64,000 nucleotides of DNA from Acidovorax sp. 210-6 (GTDB lineage: Bacteria; Pseudomonadota; Gammaproteobacteria; Burkholderiales; Burkholderiaceae_C). This document shows positions 1-8,415 of this stretch, piece after piece. How positions within the stretch are numbered: the stretch's first letter is position 1; the number at the start of each line of letters is the position of its first letter. The stretch is taken from positions 3,038,001 through 3,102,000 of the forward strand of contig NZ_JAACJE010000001.1 in the NCBI RefSeq assembly GCF_010020825.1. Reading direction: 5' to 3'. The notes under the pieces were generated by a model. It saw only the letters and a list, made by a program, of their open reading frames with translations. It was not told the origin of the DNA and did not search any database. The position numbers and the translations under genes were made by a program.

Positions 1-700
1 CGCGCAGGCGGTTGCTGTTGGAGCTGGTGGGGCTGCCCACCACGATGACCAGGTCCACCTGCGGGCTCAGCAGCTTGACGGCGTCCTGCCGGTTCTGCGT
101 GGCGTAGCAGATGTCCTGCTGCTTGGGCTCGCGCACCTTGGGGAAGCGCGCACGCACGGCGGCCGTGATCTCTGCGGCGTCGTCCACGCTCAAGGTGGTC
201 TGTGTGACCACGGCCAGCTTCTCGGTTTGTGCGGGCTGCACGCGTGCCACGTCTTCCACGTCTTCCACCAGGTGGATACCGCCGTCGAGCTGGCCCAGCG
301 TGCCCTCCACCTCGGGGTGGCCCTTGTGGCCGATCATGATGAACTCGTAGCCCTCCTGGGCGAGCTTGGCCACCTCCACATGCACCTTGGTCACCAGCGG
401 GCAGGTGGCGTCAAAAATGTGGAAGCCGCGCGCGCGGGCTTCCTCCTGCACCGCCTTGCTCACACCGTGCGCGCTGAAGATCAGCGTGGCGCCGGGGGGC
501 ACATCGGACAGCTCCTCGATGAAGATCGCGCCCTTGGCCTTGAGGTCGTTCACCACATAGGTGTTGTGCACGATTTCGTGGCGCACGTAGATGGGCGCGC
601 CGAACTTGGCCAGCGCACGCTCGACGATCTCGATGGCCCGGTCCACCCCCGCGCAGAAACCGCGCGGTTCGGCCAGCAGCACCTCCTGGGGATGGTTCAT
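1..700 (-). CDS. ispH: 4-hydroxy-3-methylbut-2-enyl diphosphate reductase (IspH), C-terminus cut by window edge
   Basis: IspH is the last enzyme of the MEP isoprenoid pathway. It reduces HMBPP to IPP and DMAPP using a [4Fe-4S] cluster in the cytosol. Translation of the minus strand from the ATG at 700 begins with the family signature [12 protein letters not shown]. All three cluster cysteines are visible: FCAG, ATCP and [10 protein letters not shown]. The conserved HGVS and HPE segments are also present. About 233 of some 310-320 residues lie in the window; the rest continues beyond base 1. The start overlaps the fkpB stop in an ATGA arrangement, so the two genes are translationally coupled, a pairing common in proteobacteria. 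No anomaly is seen in the visible part. Confidence 0.96.
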   Translation of the reverse strand, partial: MNHPQEVLLAEPRGFCAGVDRAIEIVERALAKFGAPIYVRHEIVHNTYVVNDLKAKGAIFIEELSDVPPGATLIFSAHGVSKAVQEEARARGFHIFDATCPLVTKVHVEVAKLAQEGYEFIMIGHKGHPEVEGTLGQLDGGIHLVEDVEDVARVQPAQTEKLAVVTQTTLSVDDAAEITAAVRARFPKVREPKQQDICYATQNRQDAVKLLSPQVDLVIVVGSPTSSNSNRLR

Positions 701-1149
701 AGCACCCCTATGACATGCACTTCGAAGGTCACGGGCTGGCCCGCCAGCGGGTGGTTGAAGTCGATGAGCAGCGCATCCTGGCTGTCGGCGTTGCCCACCT
801 GCACCACCACGCCTGCGTAGGAGCCCGAGCCGTCGGGCGTGGCAAATTCCACCGCCTCGCCGACGTGGTATTGCTCGTCGGGGTCGCCCAGGGTGTCCAG
901 CAGCTTGCGCGATACCCACTGCTGCATGGCCGGGTTGCGCTCGCCAAAGGCCTCGCCCTGCGCCAGCTCGAAGCTGGTGCGCGTGCCCTCTTCCAGGCCC
1001 AGCAGGCGCTCCTCCAGCACGGGTGAAAGCTCGCTGTTGCCCAGCGTGAGCGTGGCGGGCTTGTCTTCGAAAGTGTTGATGACGTCGCCCTCAGGGCCCG
1101 CCAGACGGTAATGCAGGGTCAGGAAAGAACCCGGTTGAACAGTTGCCAT
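697..1149 (-). CDS. fkpB: FKBP-type peptidyl-prolyl cis-trans isomerase, SlpA/FkpB type
   Basis: This is a small cytosolic peptidyl-prolyl isomerase and chaperone of the SlpA subgroup, about 150 residues. Reading starts [18 protein letters not shown] and contains the FKBP core with [15 protein letters not shown], the flap insertion typical of SlyD/SlpA proteins, and a second core strand near the C-terminus ([17 protein letters not shown]). The frame stays open upstream for 37 codons, but that extension runs into the radC side of the divergent region and looks like noise, so the ATG at 1149 is chosen. It lies upstream of ispH on the same strand, overlapping it by four bases. There is no SlyD-like histidine-rich tail. 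The family assignment is firm; the client proteins are unknown. Confidence 0.93.
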   Translation of the reverse strand: MATVQPGSFLTLHYRLAGPEGDVINTFEDKPATLTLGNSELSPVLEERLLGLEEGTRTSFELAQGEAFGERNPAMQQWVSRKLLDTLGDPDEQYHVGEAVEFATPDGSGSYAGVVVQVGNADSQDALLIDFNHPLAGQPVTFEVHVIGVL

Positions 1150-1205
1150 GGATGCCTCGATAAACTGGCGCCATTTTACGTTTCGCCCTTTGCACCCCAC
1201 TTGCG

Positions 1206-1919
1206 ATGCCGCTGAAAGACCTTCCTGCCGATGCGCAGCCGCGCGAAAAGCTCCTGGCACGCGGGCCCGCCGCGCTGGCCGATGCGGAGTTGCTGGCTAT
1301 CCTGCTGCGCACCGGCATCGTGGGCAAAGGCGTGCTGCAACTGGCGCAAGAGCTGCTGGAGCCCCCCACACAAGACCCCACCAGTGGCCAGCCCACGGGC
1401 GGCTTTGGCGGCATCGCCGGGCTGCTGCACGCCAGCGCCGCCGACCTGGAGCGCATCAAGGGCCTGGGTCCGGCCAAGCGCGCTGAACTCGTGGCCGTGC
1501 TGGAGCTGGCGCGCCGCGCGCTGGCCCAGCAACTGCGCGAGCGCGAGGTGTTCGACTCGCCCCAGGCCGTCAAGCACTACCTGCAACTGCACCTGGCCGC
1601 CAAGGGGCACGAGGTGTTTGCCGTGCTGTTTCTCGACAGCCAGCACCGCCTGCTGGCCATGGAAGAGCTGTTCCGCGGCACGCTCACGCAGACCAGCGTG
1701 TACCCGCGCGAGGTGGTGCTGCGCGCCCTGCACCACCAGGCCGCCGCCGTGGTGCTGGCGCACAACCACCCCAGTGGCAGCGTGCAGCCCAGCCGTGCCG
1801 ACGAAGCACTCACCCAGACCCTCAAGGCTGCGCTGGCCCTGGTGGACGTGCGCGTGCTCGACCATGTGATCGTGGCGCCAGGCCAGGCCTTGTCGATGGC
1901 CGAGAAAGGCCTGGTGTAA
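1206..1919 (+). CDS. radC: RadC family JAB1/MPN+ domain protein
   Basis: A RadC-type protein of 237 residues. The N-terminal helical region ([18 protein letters not shown]) is followed by a helix-hairpin-helix-like stretch ([15 protein letters not shown]) and a C-terminal JAMM metalloprotease-like fold. The metal-binding motif HNHPSG falls at about residues 186-191, followed by an aspartate about ten residues later, so the JAMM ligands are intact. Despite its name, a direct role in DNA repair is not established for this family. It is divergent from fkpB, with 56 bases between start codons, and the Smr-domain gene follows almost immediately, suggesting a two-gene transcript. Confidence 0.95.
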   Translation: MPLKDLPADAQPREKLLARGPAALADAELLAILLRTGIVGKGVLQLAQELLEPPTQDPTSGQPTGGFGGIAGLLHASAADLERIKGLGPAKRAELVAVLELARRALAQQLREREVFDSPQAVKHYLQLHLAAKGHEVFAVLFLDSQHRLLAMEELFRGTLTQTSVYPREVVLRALHHQAAAVVLAHNHPSGSVQPSRADEALTQTLKAALALVDVRVLDHVIVAPGQALSMAEKGLV

Positions 1920-1920
1920 C

Positions 1921-2817
1921 GTGAGCCTGCCTGGCCACACCGCCTTGCGCCTGGCGCTGGAGCGCGCCCGTGCGCCCAAGGACGCCCCGGCACCCGCCGC
2001 CCCCCCGGCTGCGGCAACCGCCAGTGCGCCGGTGGCACCACCCCGGCCGGCGCCCACGCCGCGCCCTCCCCCACCCGCCCCCGAGGCGCAGGCCAACCCG
2101 GCGCCCCGTCAGGCCCGCCGCAGCAGCGCCCCCAAGCCCCGCCGCGCGAGCGTGCGCATCACCGACCTGCAGGACCTGGCCGCCGTGGCCCGCCACCTGC
2201 ACGAGGAAAAGAGCCGCAGGGAGGCCGAAGAAAAGGCCCAGCGCGAAGCCGCCGCCCGGCGCGAGGCCGAGCGCCACCTCTTCAGCCATGCGGTGGGGCC
2301 CATCACCCGGCTGCGCGAGCGCAACCTCGCCCTGCGGCGCCGCCCTCTGCCGCCTCCCCTGCCGGTGCAGCGCCAGCTGGACGAGCAGCGCGCGCTGCAG
2401 GAGTCGATCAGCGACGACTTCGATGTGAGCACCCTGCTCGACACCGACGACCAGCTCAGCTTTCGCCGCCCCGGCATCGGCGTGGAAGTGACGCAGCGCT
2501 TGCGCGCCGGGCACTGGAGCATCCAGCGCCAGCTCGACCTGCACGGCCTGCGCGTGGACGAGGCGCGCCTGGCCCTGGGCGAATTCATCCGCACCGCCCA
2601 CAAGAATGGCGTGCGCTGCGTGCGCGTGGTGCATGGCAAGGGCCTGGGCTCGCCCGGCAAGAGCCCCGTGCTCAAGAGCCGCGTGCAGCGCTGGCTGGTG
2701 CAGAAGCACGAGGTGCTGGCCTTCGTGCAGGCGCGGCCGGTGGATGGCGGCGCGGGGGCGATGCTGGTGTTGTTGCAGCCGGTGGGGGGCGGCAGGCGGG
2801 ATCAGCGCAGCAACTGA
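1921..2817 (+). CDS. Smr-domain protein (putative DNA/RNA endonuclease)
   Basis: A 298-residue protein starting at GTG 1921, one base after the radC stop. The first about 75 residues are rich in Ala, Pro and Arg and probably disordered. A charged helical segment follows (HEEKSRREAEEKAQREAA, about residues 96-115). The C-terminal Smr domain, about residues 200-285, carries the LDLHGLRVDEA motif and the VVHGKGLGSPG motif, which form the nuclease-like core. The overall shape matches E. coli SmrA/YdaL-type proteins with an extended N-terminus. Stand-alone Smr proteins nick DNA or cut RNA in vitro in some species; the substrate here is unknown. A repeat copy begins 12 bases after the stop. Confidence 0.88.
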   Translation: MSLPGHTALRLALERARAPKDAPAPAAPPAAATASAPVAPPRPAPTPRPPPPAPEAQANPAPRQARRSSAPKPRRASVRITDLQDLAAVARHLHEEKSRREAEEKAQREAAARREAERHLFSHAVGPITRLRERNLALRRRPLPPPLPVQRQLDEQRALQESISDDFDVSTLLDTDDQLSFRRPGIGVEVTQRLRAGHWSIQRQLDLHGLRVDEARLALGEFIRTAHKNGVRCVRVVHGKGLGSPGKSPVLKSRVQRWLVQKHEVLAFVQARPVDGGAGAMLVLLQPVGGGRRDQRSN

Positions 2818-2829
2818 AAAATACAGGCA

Positions 2830-2884
2830 AAAAATGCCTCTGCGGCTTATTCAGCCAGCGCTTCCAGCTATCTATTTCGTAGCC
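2830..2884 (+). repeat. Interspersed two-hairpin repeat, copy A
   Basis: This is a copy of the roughly 55-bp repeat described under copy K. It has the left block (GCCTCTGCGGCTTATT), the central GCGCTTCCAGCTAT and the right arm ending CGTAGC. It lies just downstream of the Smr gene stop in the 3' intergenic space between convergent genes. The orientation is plus. The left stem is degraded compared with copies G and K. Confidence 0.75.
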
Positions 2885-3025
2885 TTCAACGCCTCTTTCG
2901 AGCCCGGGGCGCAAGAAACATCGGCGAATTTTCCCCGATTCGGTGGACTCAACGGGGAGCCGAAGACAGTGCTGTCGCACCGCAAGGCGCCCCAACGACG
3001 TGAACCGTTTGAAGGCAAAACCGGT

Positions 3026-3547
3026 TCAGAGATACGGCGCCGCCAACGCATGGTGTCGCTGTCCATCGATGCCGCGCCGCTGCTCCAGCGCCAGCGCATG
3101 GCGCGAGGCGGGAAGCAGGTACACCAGCGGCCGGTGTTCATCCGAGAGTTCGATGCGCACCGGCAGGCCCGCCGTCTTGCGGTAGGCCTTGAGGTCATTG
3201 GCCAGGACGCCGTGCTGGGGCGGCACGGCGGCAGCGCCCTCGGTGTCGAAAATCTGGACGCACAGGTCGTGCGTGGCGCGGTCCACCTCCACCCACACGC
3301 CCCAGCCAAAGTAGTCGTCGCGGTGGGTGAAAGGCACGGGCAGCACGCAGCGGATGAAATGGCGCGTTTCGTCCAGGGTACAGAAGTCCGGGTTGAATCG
3401 GGCGCGGCGGTAGCGCTCCAGGTAGCCCAGCGCAAACACCGCGTCGGGCAGACCGCAGGCGATGTCGGTGAGCAGTTCGTCGTGCCATTGCCCGCACTGG
3501 GCGCACTGGAAACCGCTGCGTTCAGGGGGTGTGCGGGGTTTGGCCAT
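3026..3547 (-). CDS. DUF2199 domain-containing protein
   Basis: A 173-residue cytosolic protein matching the DUF2199 pattern: an N-terminal CAQCGQWHDE zinc-knuckle-like motif, then DIACGLPDAVFALGYLER and the aromatic core FGWGVWVEV. Its function is not known. The longer reading frame upstream overlaps the M48 protease gene, so the ATG at 3547 is preferred; it lies eight bases downstream of the protease stop at 3555. It therefore appears to be the last gene of the lemA-M48-DUF2199 transcript. The family call rests on remembered sequence patterns rather than a search. Confidence 0.82.
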   Translation of the reverse strand: MAKPRTPPERSGFQCAQCGQWHDELLTDIACGLPDAVFALGYLERYRRARFNPDFCTLDETRHFIRCVLPVPFTHRDDYFGWGVWVEVDRATHDLCVQIFDTEGAAAVPPQHGVLANDLKAYRKTAGLPVRIELSDEHRPLVYLLPASRHALALEQRRGIDGQRHHALAAPYL

Positions 3548-3554
3548 GGCGCCC

Positions 3555-4646
3555 TCAGGTATGGCGGGCAAACGGGTCCACCAGCGAGGCCAGCGACACC
3601 GCACCGGGCTCCACCACGCCTGCCGCGCGGGGGGCGCTCTCGGGGGCGTCATTGACGGGGGTCAGCGGCAAGGGCTGCATGCGGCGGCCATAGATGCGCT
3701 GCACACGCTCGTCCAGCGTGGGGTGGCTGTCGAGCCAGCGCTCCAGCCCGCGCACGCCACCGGCATCGACCAGCAGCATGTGCTGCACGGCCGGGTGGGC
3801 CAGGCCGGTGTGGCCGCGCGCCTCGTACCCGGCGGGGGTGGCGCGGCGCTGCGCCATCACCTTGCGCAGCACGCCGCCCAGGCCATCCTTGCTGCGCGTC
3901 CATTGCACGGCGCGCGCATCGGCCAGGTGTTCTCGCTGGCGCGAGACGGCGGCCTTGAGCATGCGGCCGGTGAGCCAGCCGGCCAACCCGGCCAGCATGA
4001 TGGCGCTGCCAAACCACCACGACAGGCCGGGGCGATCGCGCATTTCTTCGCCAAAGTTGTGCACCAGTTCCAGGCCGAACACCATGCCCGCCAGGCGCAT
4101 CTTGAGGCGCGTGTCGCCCTCGTGCAGGTGGCTCAGTTCGTGCGCCACCATGCCTTGCAGTTCTTCGCGCGTGAGGTGGTCGAGCGCGCCCTGGGTGACG
4201 GCCACCACGGCGTCCGCTTCATCCCAGCCGGCGGCAAAGGCGTTGATGGCGTCGGTGCGCGGCAGCACCATGACCTGGGGGCGCGGCATGTGGGCGGCGA
4301 TGCACAGCTCATCGACCACGTTGGCCAGGCGCTGTTCGGCGTGCGAGAGCGAGGCGCGCAGTTCGCGCGCGCCCACGCGCTGCGCCAGCTTGACGCCTCC
4401 GGCGCGCAGGTTCGACGTTTCCACCCACCAGCCGCCCAGCACCAGCAGCAGCGACACACCCACGTTGGCCGCCAGAAACCCTGCGGGGAACGGCAGGTGC
4501 ACCGGCAGCAGCGCCGCCATCAGCCACCAGGCCAGCACCAGGGCCCCGTGCACGGCCAGCACCAGCACCGCCACGGCCAGCGCAAAGGCCAGCAGCAGGC
4601 GGCGCGTCTCGGCGCGGGCGTTTTGCTGGTGGTCCCAGAACTTCAT
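3555..4646 (-). CDS. M48 family zinc metalloprotease, membrane-anchored
   Basis: A 363-residue integral membrane protease. Two hydrophobic segments lie near the N-terminus (about residues 17-45 and 55-75) and another at about 210-232. The catalytic zinc motif HELSH is at residues 169-173. The third ligand is probably the glutamate of REHLADARAVQW, in the position of the family ExxxD element. This is the HtpX-like M48 class, which acts in membrane protein quality control. It sits 21 bases downstream of lemA, and LemA plus M48 is a recurrent pair. The topology is estimated by eye. Confidence 0.93.
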   Translation of the reverse strand: MKFWDHQQNARAETRRLLLAFALAVAVLVLAVHGALVLAWWLMAALLPVHLPFPAGFLAANVGVSLLLVLGGWWVETSNLRAGGVKLAQRVGARELRASLSHAEQRLANVVDELCIAAHMPRPQVMVLPRTDAINAFAAGWDEADAVVAVTQGALDHLTREELQGMVAHELSHLHEGDTRLKMRLAGMVFGLELVHNFGEEMRDRPGLSWWFGSAIMLAGLAGWLTGRMLKAAVSRQREHLADARAVQWTRSKDGLGGVLRKVMAQRRATPAGYEARGHTGLAHPAVQHMLLVDAGGVRGLERWLDSHPTLDERVQRIYGRRMQPLPLTPVNDAPESAPRAAGVVEPGAVSLASLVDPFARHT

Positions 4647-4667
4647 GGCCGAAGCAGAAGGGTCGCT

Positions 4668-5261
4668 TCAAAACTTCACCTGGGGCGCCGCGCGCTCTTC
4701 GTCGCTGCGCGTTGCTTCGAGCATGGGCGCAGGCGTGAAGCCAAACAGCCGCGCCACGATGAGCGCAGGAAACTGCTGGGCCGCGTTGTTGAAGTCCAGC
4801 GCCTGATCGTTGAAGGCCTGGCGGGCAAAACCCAGGCGGTTTTCGGTGCTGGCCAGTTCTTCGCTGAGCGACTGCATGGTGGCGTCGGCCTTGAGCTCGG
4901 GGTAGGCCTCGGCCACCACCATCAGGCGCCCCAGGCTGCTGCCCAGCACGCCTTCGGCCACGGCCAGCGCACCCACGGCGCCGACGTTGGTGGGCGCGGC
5001 GCGCGCCGTGGCGGCGGCGCCCTGCGCCTGGCCGCGGGCCTGGATGACGGCCTCCAGCGTCGCGGCCTCGTGCTGCAGGTAGCCGCGCGCCACTTCCACC
5101 AGGTTGGGAATGAGGTCGTAGCGGCGCTTGAGCTGCACGTCGATCTGGCCAAAGGCGTTGGCGATGCGGTTGCGCAGTTCCACCAGCCGGTTATAGACAG
5201 CCACCGCCCACAGCCCGGCACCGGCCAGCAGCGCGAGCACCACCCAGCTTGTCATCGACAT
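4668..5261 (-). CDS. lemA: LemA family protein
   Basis: A 197-residue LemA protein with one N-terminal membrane helix (about residues 5-22, WVVLALLAGAGLWAVAVY) followed by the conserved VELRNRIANAFGQIDVQLKRR and DLIPNLVEVARGYLQHE segments. LemA proteins are predicted to expose a helical bundle outside the membrane, and their biochemical role is unsettled. The start at 5261 has a strong Shine-Dalgarno sequence (AAGGAGG, about 6 bases upstream). It is the first gene of a lemA-M48-DUF2199 unit. Repeat copy B separates it from the globin gene upstream on the same strand, so it may have its own promoter. Confidence 0.94.
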   Translation of the reverse strand: MSMTSWVVLALLAGAGLWAVAVYNRLVELRNRIANAFGQIDVQLKRRYDLIPNLVEVARGYLQHEAATLEAVIQARGQAQGAAATARAAPTNVGAVGALAVAEGVLGSSLGRLMVVAEAYPELKADATMQSLSEELASTENRLGFARQAFNDQALDFNNAAQQFPALIVARLFGFTPAPMLEATRSDEERAAPQVKF

Positions 5262-5340
5262 GTCCCACCTCCTTGTGTATTTGGAGGCATATCTTAGAAC
5301 GTGTTCCTGGCGGACCGGACGATTCCGGATTTCAAGGTGC

Positions 5341-5396
5341 TTTTTGGCCTCTAGCGCCTGTCCATCAAGCGCTAGTAGCTATTGATTCAATAGCAA
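5341..5396 (+). repeat. Interspersed two-hairpin repeat, copy B
   Basis: A good copy: TTTTTGGCCTCTAGCGC, a short spacer, CAAGCGCTAGTAGC, then the right hairpin GCTATTGATTCAATAGC. The orientation is plus although the flanking genes are on the minus strand. It ends directly at the stop codon of the globin gene (5397-5399) and lies upstream of lemA. Confidence 0.85.
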
Positions 5397-5822
5397 TCAG
5401 GACAGACCCTTGTTGCGCATCCAGTCGGCGGTGTTGAAGAAGCTGGCCTTCAGGCGCGTGCGCAGCGCCTCGGGGGTGGCGCATTCGGCCATGGCCTGGT
5501 CCATGCAGGCGACCCACTGGTCGCGCTCTTTCACACCGATGGCAAACGGCATGTGGCGCGCGCGCAGGCGCGGGTGGCCAAAGCGGCTCTGGTAATGGTC
5601 CGGCCCGCCGAGCCAGCCGCAGAGAAACCAGAACAGCTTGTCACGTGATTCATCCAGCGTGCTGCCATGCGTGGCGCGCAGCGCGGCGTAGCCGGGCTCC
5701 AGGTCCATGAGGTCGTAAAAGCGGTCCACCAGGGCGCGCACGGCGGGCTCGCCGCCGATGCGTTCGAAGGGGGTGGGTTCGCTCGGGGTGTCTTCAGGAT
5801 TCATGGCAAAAACAGGCTGCAT
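5397..5822 (-). CDS. Group II truncated hemoglobin
   Basis: A single-domain truncated globin of 141 residues, or 135 if the second Met (MNPEDTP) is used. It begins FERIGGEPAVRALVDRFYDLM, the usual A/B-helix sequence. It also has LFWFLCGWLGGPDHY and the proximal-histidine region HPRLRARHMPFAIG, both typical of group II (TrHbO-like) globins. Such proteins bind O2 and NO at haem and are linked to oxygen handling or nitrosative stress; the physiological role here is not shown. The gene lies between the large permease and lemA. The stop abuts repeat copy B, and the partial copy C lies just upstream of its start. Confidence 0.92.
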   Translation of the reverse strand: MQPVFAMNPEDTPSEPTPFERIGGEPAVRALVDRFYDLMDLEPGYAALRATHGSTLDESRDKLFWFLCGWLGGPDHYQSRFGHPRLRARHMPFAIGVKERDQWVACMDQAMAECATPEALRTRLKASFFNTADWMRNKGLS

Positions 5823-5831
5823 GGCAATACC

Positions 5832-5862
5832 AAAAAGCGCCAGCAGCTATCAAAACAATAGT
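5832..5862 (+). repeat. Interspersed repeat, right-half copy C
   Basis: Only the right half of the repeat is present: AAGCGCCAGCAGC followed by the hairpin GCTATCAAAACAATAG. The left GGCCTCC block is missing. It lies between the permease stop (5867) and the globin start, in plus orientation. Confidence 0.65.
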
Positions 5863-5866
5863 ATTT

Positions 5867-8386
5867 CTACTCCGCCGCACGGCGCAGCGTGTCCACCACC
5901 GGGCGGCGCAGCACCTCGCGCAGCCCCCACCAGCCCGCCAGCAGGGCCAGCACGGCGCCCACCAGGCCACCGGCCAGGGGCACCAGGGGGGACGCCGTCC
6001 AGGTGAACTCAAAGGCGTAGCGCGCCAGCGCCCAGCCCACGGCCACGGCCACGGAGCTGGCCAGCACCCCGGCCAGCAGACCCACGCCCGCCAGTTCGGC
6101 CCGCTGCACCTGGCCCAACAGGCTGGCGCGGGCGCCCAGCGCGCGCATGATGGCGTATTCGCGGGCGCGTTCTTCGCGCGTGGCGGTCACGGCGGCAAAC
6201 AGCACCACCAGCCCAGCGGCCAGGGTGAAACCGAACAAAAATTCCACCGCACGCACCACCTGGTCGAGCACGGTCTGCACCTGCGTGAGCGTGGCCCCCA
6301 TGTCCACGTTGGTGATGTTGGGGAATTGGCGCACCAGGGCGTTGTCAAAGCCCGCCTGCTCAGGGGCGCGGTAGGCCGCCAGGTAGGTAAGCGGCGCATC
6401 GGGCACCTGCGCCACAGGGAACATGACGAAGAAGTTGGCGCGCATGGAGGCCCAGTCCACCTTGCGCAGCGAGGTGATGCGCACCTCGTGCTGCACACCC
6501 GCCATGTCAAAACGCAGGGAGTCGCCCAGCTTCAGGCCCAGCGTCTTGGCCAGGCCCTCTTCGACGCTGGCGCCGTCCTGTTCGCCGGGCGTCCAGCGGC
6601 CAGCCACCACCTGGTTGTGCGGGGGCTGCTCCTGGGCGTTGGAGAGGTTGAATTCACGCTCTACCAGGCGCTGGGCGCGGTCTTCGGTGTAGCTCTCGGG
6701 GGTGATGGCCCGGCCATTCACGGCGACCAGGCGGCCACGGATCATGGGGTACCAGTCGTAGCGGCGCACGCCCGCATCGTCCAGCGTCTGGCGGAAGGGT
6801 TCTGCCTGGTCGGGCTGGATGTTGATGACGAAGCGGTTGGGCGCGTCGGGCGGCGTGGCCTGGCGCCAGCTGGCGATGAGGTCGGTGCGCAGCAGCACCA
6901 GCAGCACCAGCGCCAGCAGCCCCACGGCCAGGCTGCTGACCTGCACCACGGCATAGGCCGGGCGCGCGGCGATCTGGCGCGTGGCCAGCACCAGCCAGCG
7001 CGGTGCGGTGGCCTCATTCACACTGCGGCGCAGCGCATGCACGGCCAGCCAGCTCAGCAGGGCAAACAGGCCCGCCGCCACACCAAAGCCCCCCACAGCG
7101 ATGAGCCCCAGCCGGAGGTCGCTGCTGACCACCAGCAGCAGGGCCGCAAAACCCGCCACACCCAAGCCCAGCACGGCCAGCGAGGCCGGGCGCAGCGCGC
7201 CCATGTCGCGCCGGATGACGCGCAGCGGCGGCACCTGGGCCAGTTGCAGCACGGGCGGCAGGCCAAAGGCGGCCAGCAGGGTCAGGCCCACGCCCAAGCC
7301 CAGGCCCAGCGGCCACAGGCTGGGCGCGGGCAGCCCACTTTCCACCAGCCCGGCCAGCAGCAGCACGAACACATGGTGCACGCCATAGCCCAGCAGCAAG
7401 CCGGCCAGGCTGGCAGCCAGGCCCACCAGCAAGAATTCGACCGCGTAGCTGCCCGCAATGGCGCGCTGGCTCAGGCCCAGCACGCGCAGCATGGCCGATG
7501 CATCCAGGTGCCCGGCCGCAAAGCCGCGCGCCGCCAGAGCCACCGCCACGGCGGACAGCAGCGCGGCCAGCAGCGCCACGAGGCTGAGGAATTTCTGCGC
7601 ACGCTCCAGCGTTTGCGTCATCTCGGGGCGGCCCGACTCGATGGATTCGAGCCGCACACCGCGCACGCCAGGGCGCTGCACCTCCTGCTCGGCCCAGGTG
7701 GTGAACTGGCGCACGGCCGCAGCTTCGCCGGCGACGGCAAAGCGGTAGGTCAGGCGGCTGGCCGGCTGCACCAGGCCGGTGGCGGCCACGTCGGCGGCGT
7801 TGACCATGACGCGCGGCGCAAAGGCCATGAAGCCTGCACCCCGGTCGGGCTCGATGACGATGATGCGCGCGATGCGCAGGCTCGCGTCACCCAGCAACAG
7901 CGGGTCACCCATGCGCAGGCCCAGCGCGTCGAGCAGTGGCGCATCGACCCAGACCTCCCCAGGCGCGGGAATATCGCGGGTGTTGGCGGAAGCGCCGCCG
8001 GGCGCTGCGGCCACCTTCAGGCTGCCACGCAGCGGGTAGCCCGGCTCCACGCTCTTGAAGGCCACCAGGCGGGCAGCGCCGCCAAACTCATCCCCGGCGC
8101 GCCCCATGGTGGGAAAGCCCACCGTGGTCACGGTCTGCAGGCCCAGGGCGCGGGCGCGTTCGACAAAGGCCGCGGGCGTGGCGTTGTCGCTGGCCACCAC
8201 GGCGTCGCCGCCCAGGATCTGCAGTGCATCGCGCTGCAGCCCACCGTTCAGCCGGTCGGCAAAAAAGGCCACCGAGGTGAGCGCGGCGACCGCCAGCGTC
8301 ACAGCCACGGCCAGCAGGCGCAGCTCGCCGGCGCGCCAGTCACGCCACAGGGTGCGCCAGCCCAGAGAGAAAAGGGAAACGTTCAT
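5867..8386 (-). CDS. FtsX/MacB-type ABC transporter permease, YbbP-like
   Basis: An 839-residue permease with a duplicated FtsX layout. One N-terminal membrane helix (LLAVAVTLAVAALTSVAFF) is followed by a large extracytoplasmic domain. A central helix cluster contains FLSLVALLAALLSAVAVALAA and neighbours, then comes a second soluble domain and a final FtsX block ending LLAGWWGLREVLRRPVVDTL. Size and order match YbbP-like permeases of lysophospholipase/ABC clusters. The ATG at 8386 is chosen; the 123 upstream codons run into the neighbouring gene and are low-complexity. No ABC ATPase lies next to it, which is unusual since YbbP normally pairs with YbbA. It follows the binding-protein gene by 29 bases. 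Confidence 0.88.
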   Translation of the reverse strand: MNVSLFSLGWRTLWRDWRAGELRLLAVAVTLAVAALTSVAFFADRLNGGLQRDALQILGGDAVVASDNATPAAFVERARALGLQTVTTVGFPTMGRAGDEFGGAARLVAFKSVEPGYPLRGSLKVAAAPGGASANTRDIPAPGEVWVDAPLLDALGLRMGDPLLLGDASLRIARIIVIEPDRGAGFMAFAPRVMVNAADVAATGLVQPASRLTYRFAVAGEAAAVRQFTTWAEQEVQRPGVRGVRLESIESGRPEMTQTLERAQKFLSLVALLAALLSAVAVALAARGFAAGHLDASAMLRVLGLSQRAIAGSYAVEFLLVGLAASLAGLLLGYGVHHVFVLLLAGLVESGLPAPSLWPLGLGLGVGLTLLAAFGLPPVLQLAQVPPLRVIRRDMGALRPASLAVLGLGVAGFAALLLVVSSDLRLGLIAVGGFGVAAGLFALLSWLAVHALRRSVNEATAPRWLVLATRQIAARPAYAVVQVSSLAVGLLALVLLVLLRTDLIASWRQATPPDAPNRFVINIQPDQAEPFRQTLDDAGVRRYDWYPMIRGRLVAVNGRAITPESYTEDRAQRLVEREFNLSNAQEQPPHNQVVAGRWTPGEQDGASVEEGLAKTLGLKLGDSLRFDMAGVQHEVRITSLRKVDWASMRANFFVMFPVAQVPDAPLTYLAAYRAPEQAGFDNALVRQFPNITNVDMGATLTQVQTVLDQVVRAVEFLFGFTLAAGLVVLFAAVTATREERAREYAIMRALGARASLLGQVQRAELAGVGLLAGVLASSVAVAVGWALARYAFEFTWTASPLVPLAGGLVGAVLALLAGWWGLREVLRRPVVDTLRRAAE

Positions 8387-8415
8387 CCGCGCTACCTTAG
8401 CGCAAGTGGGGGAAG

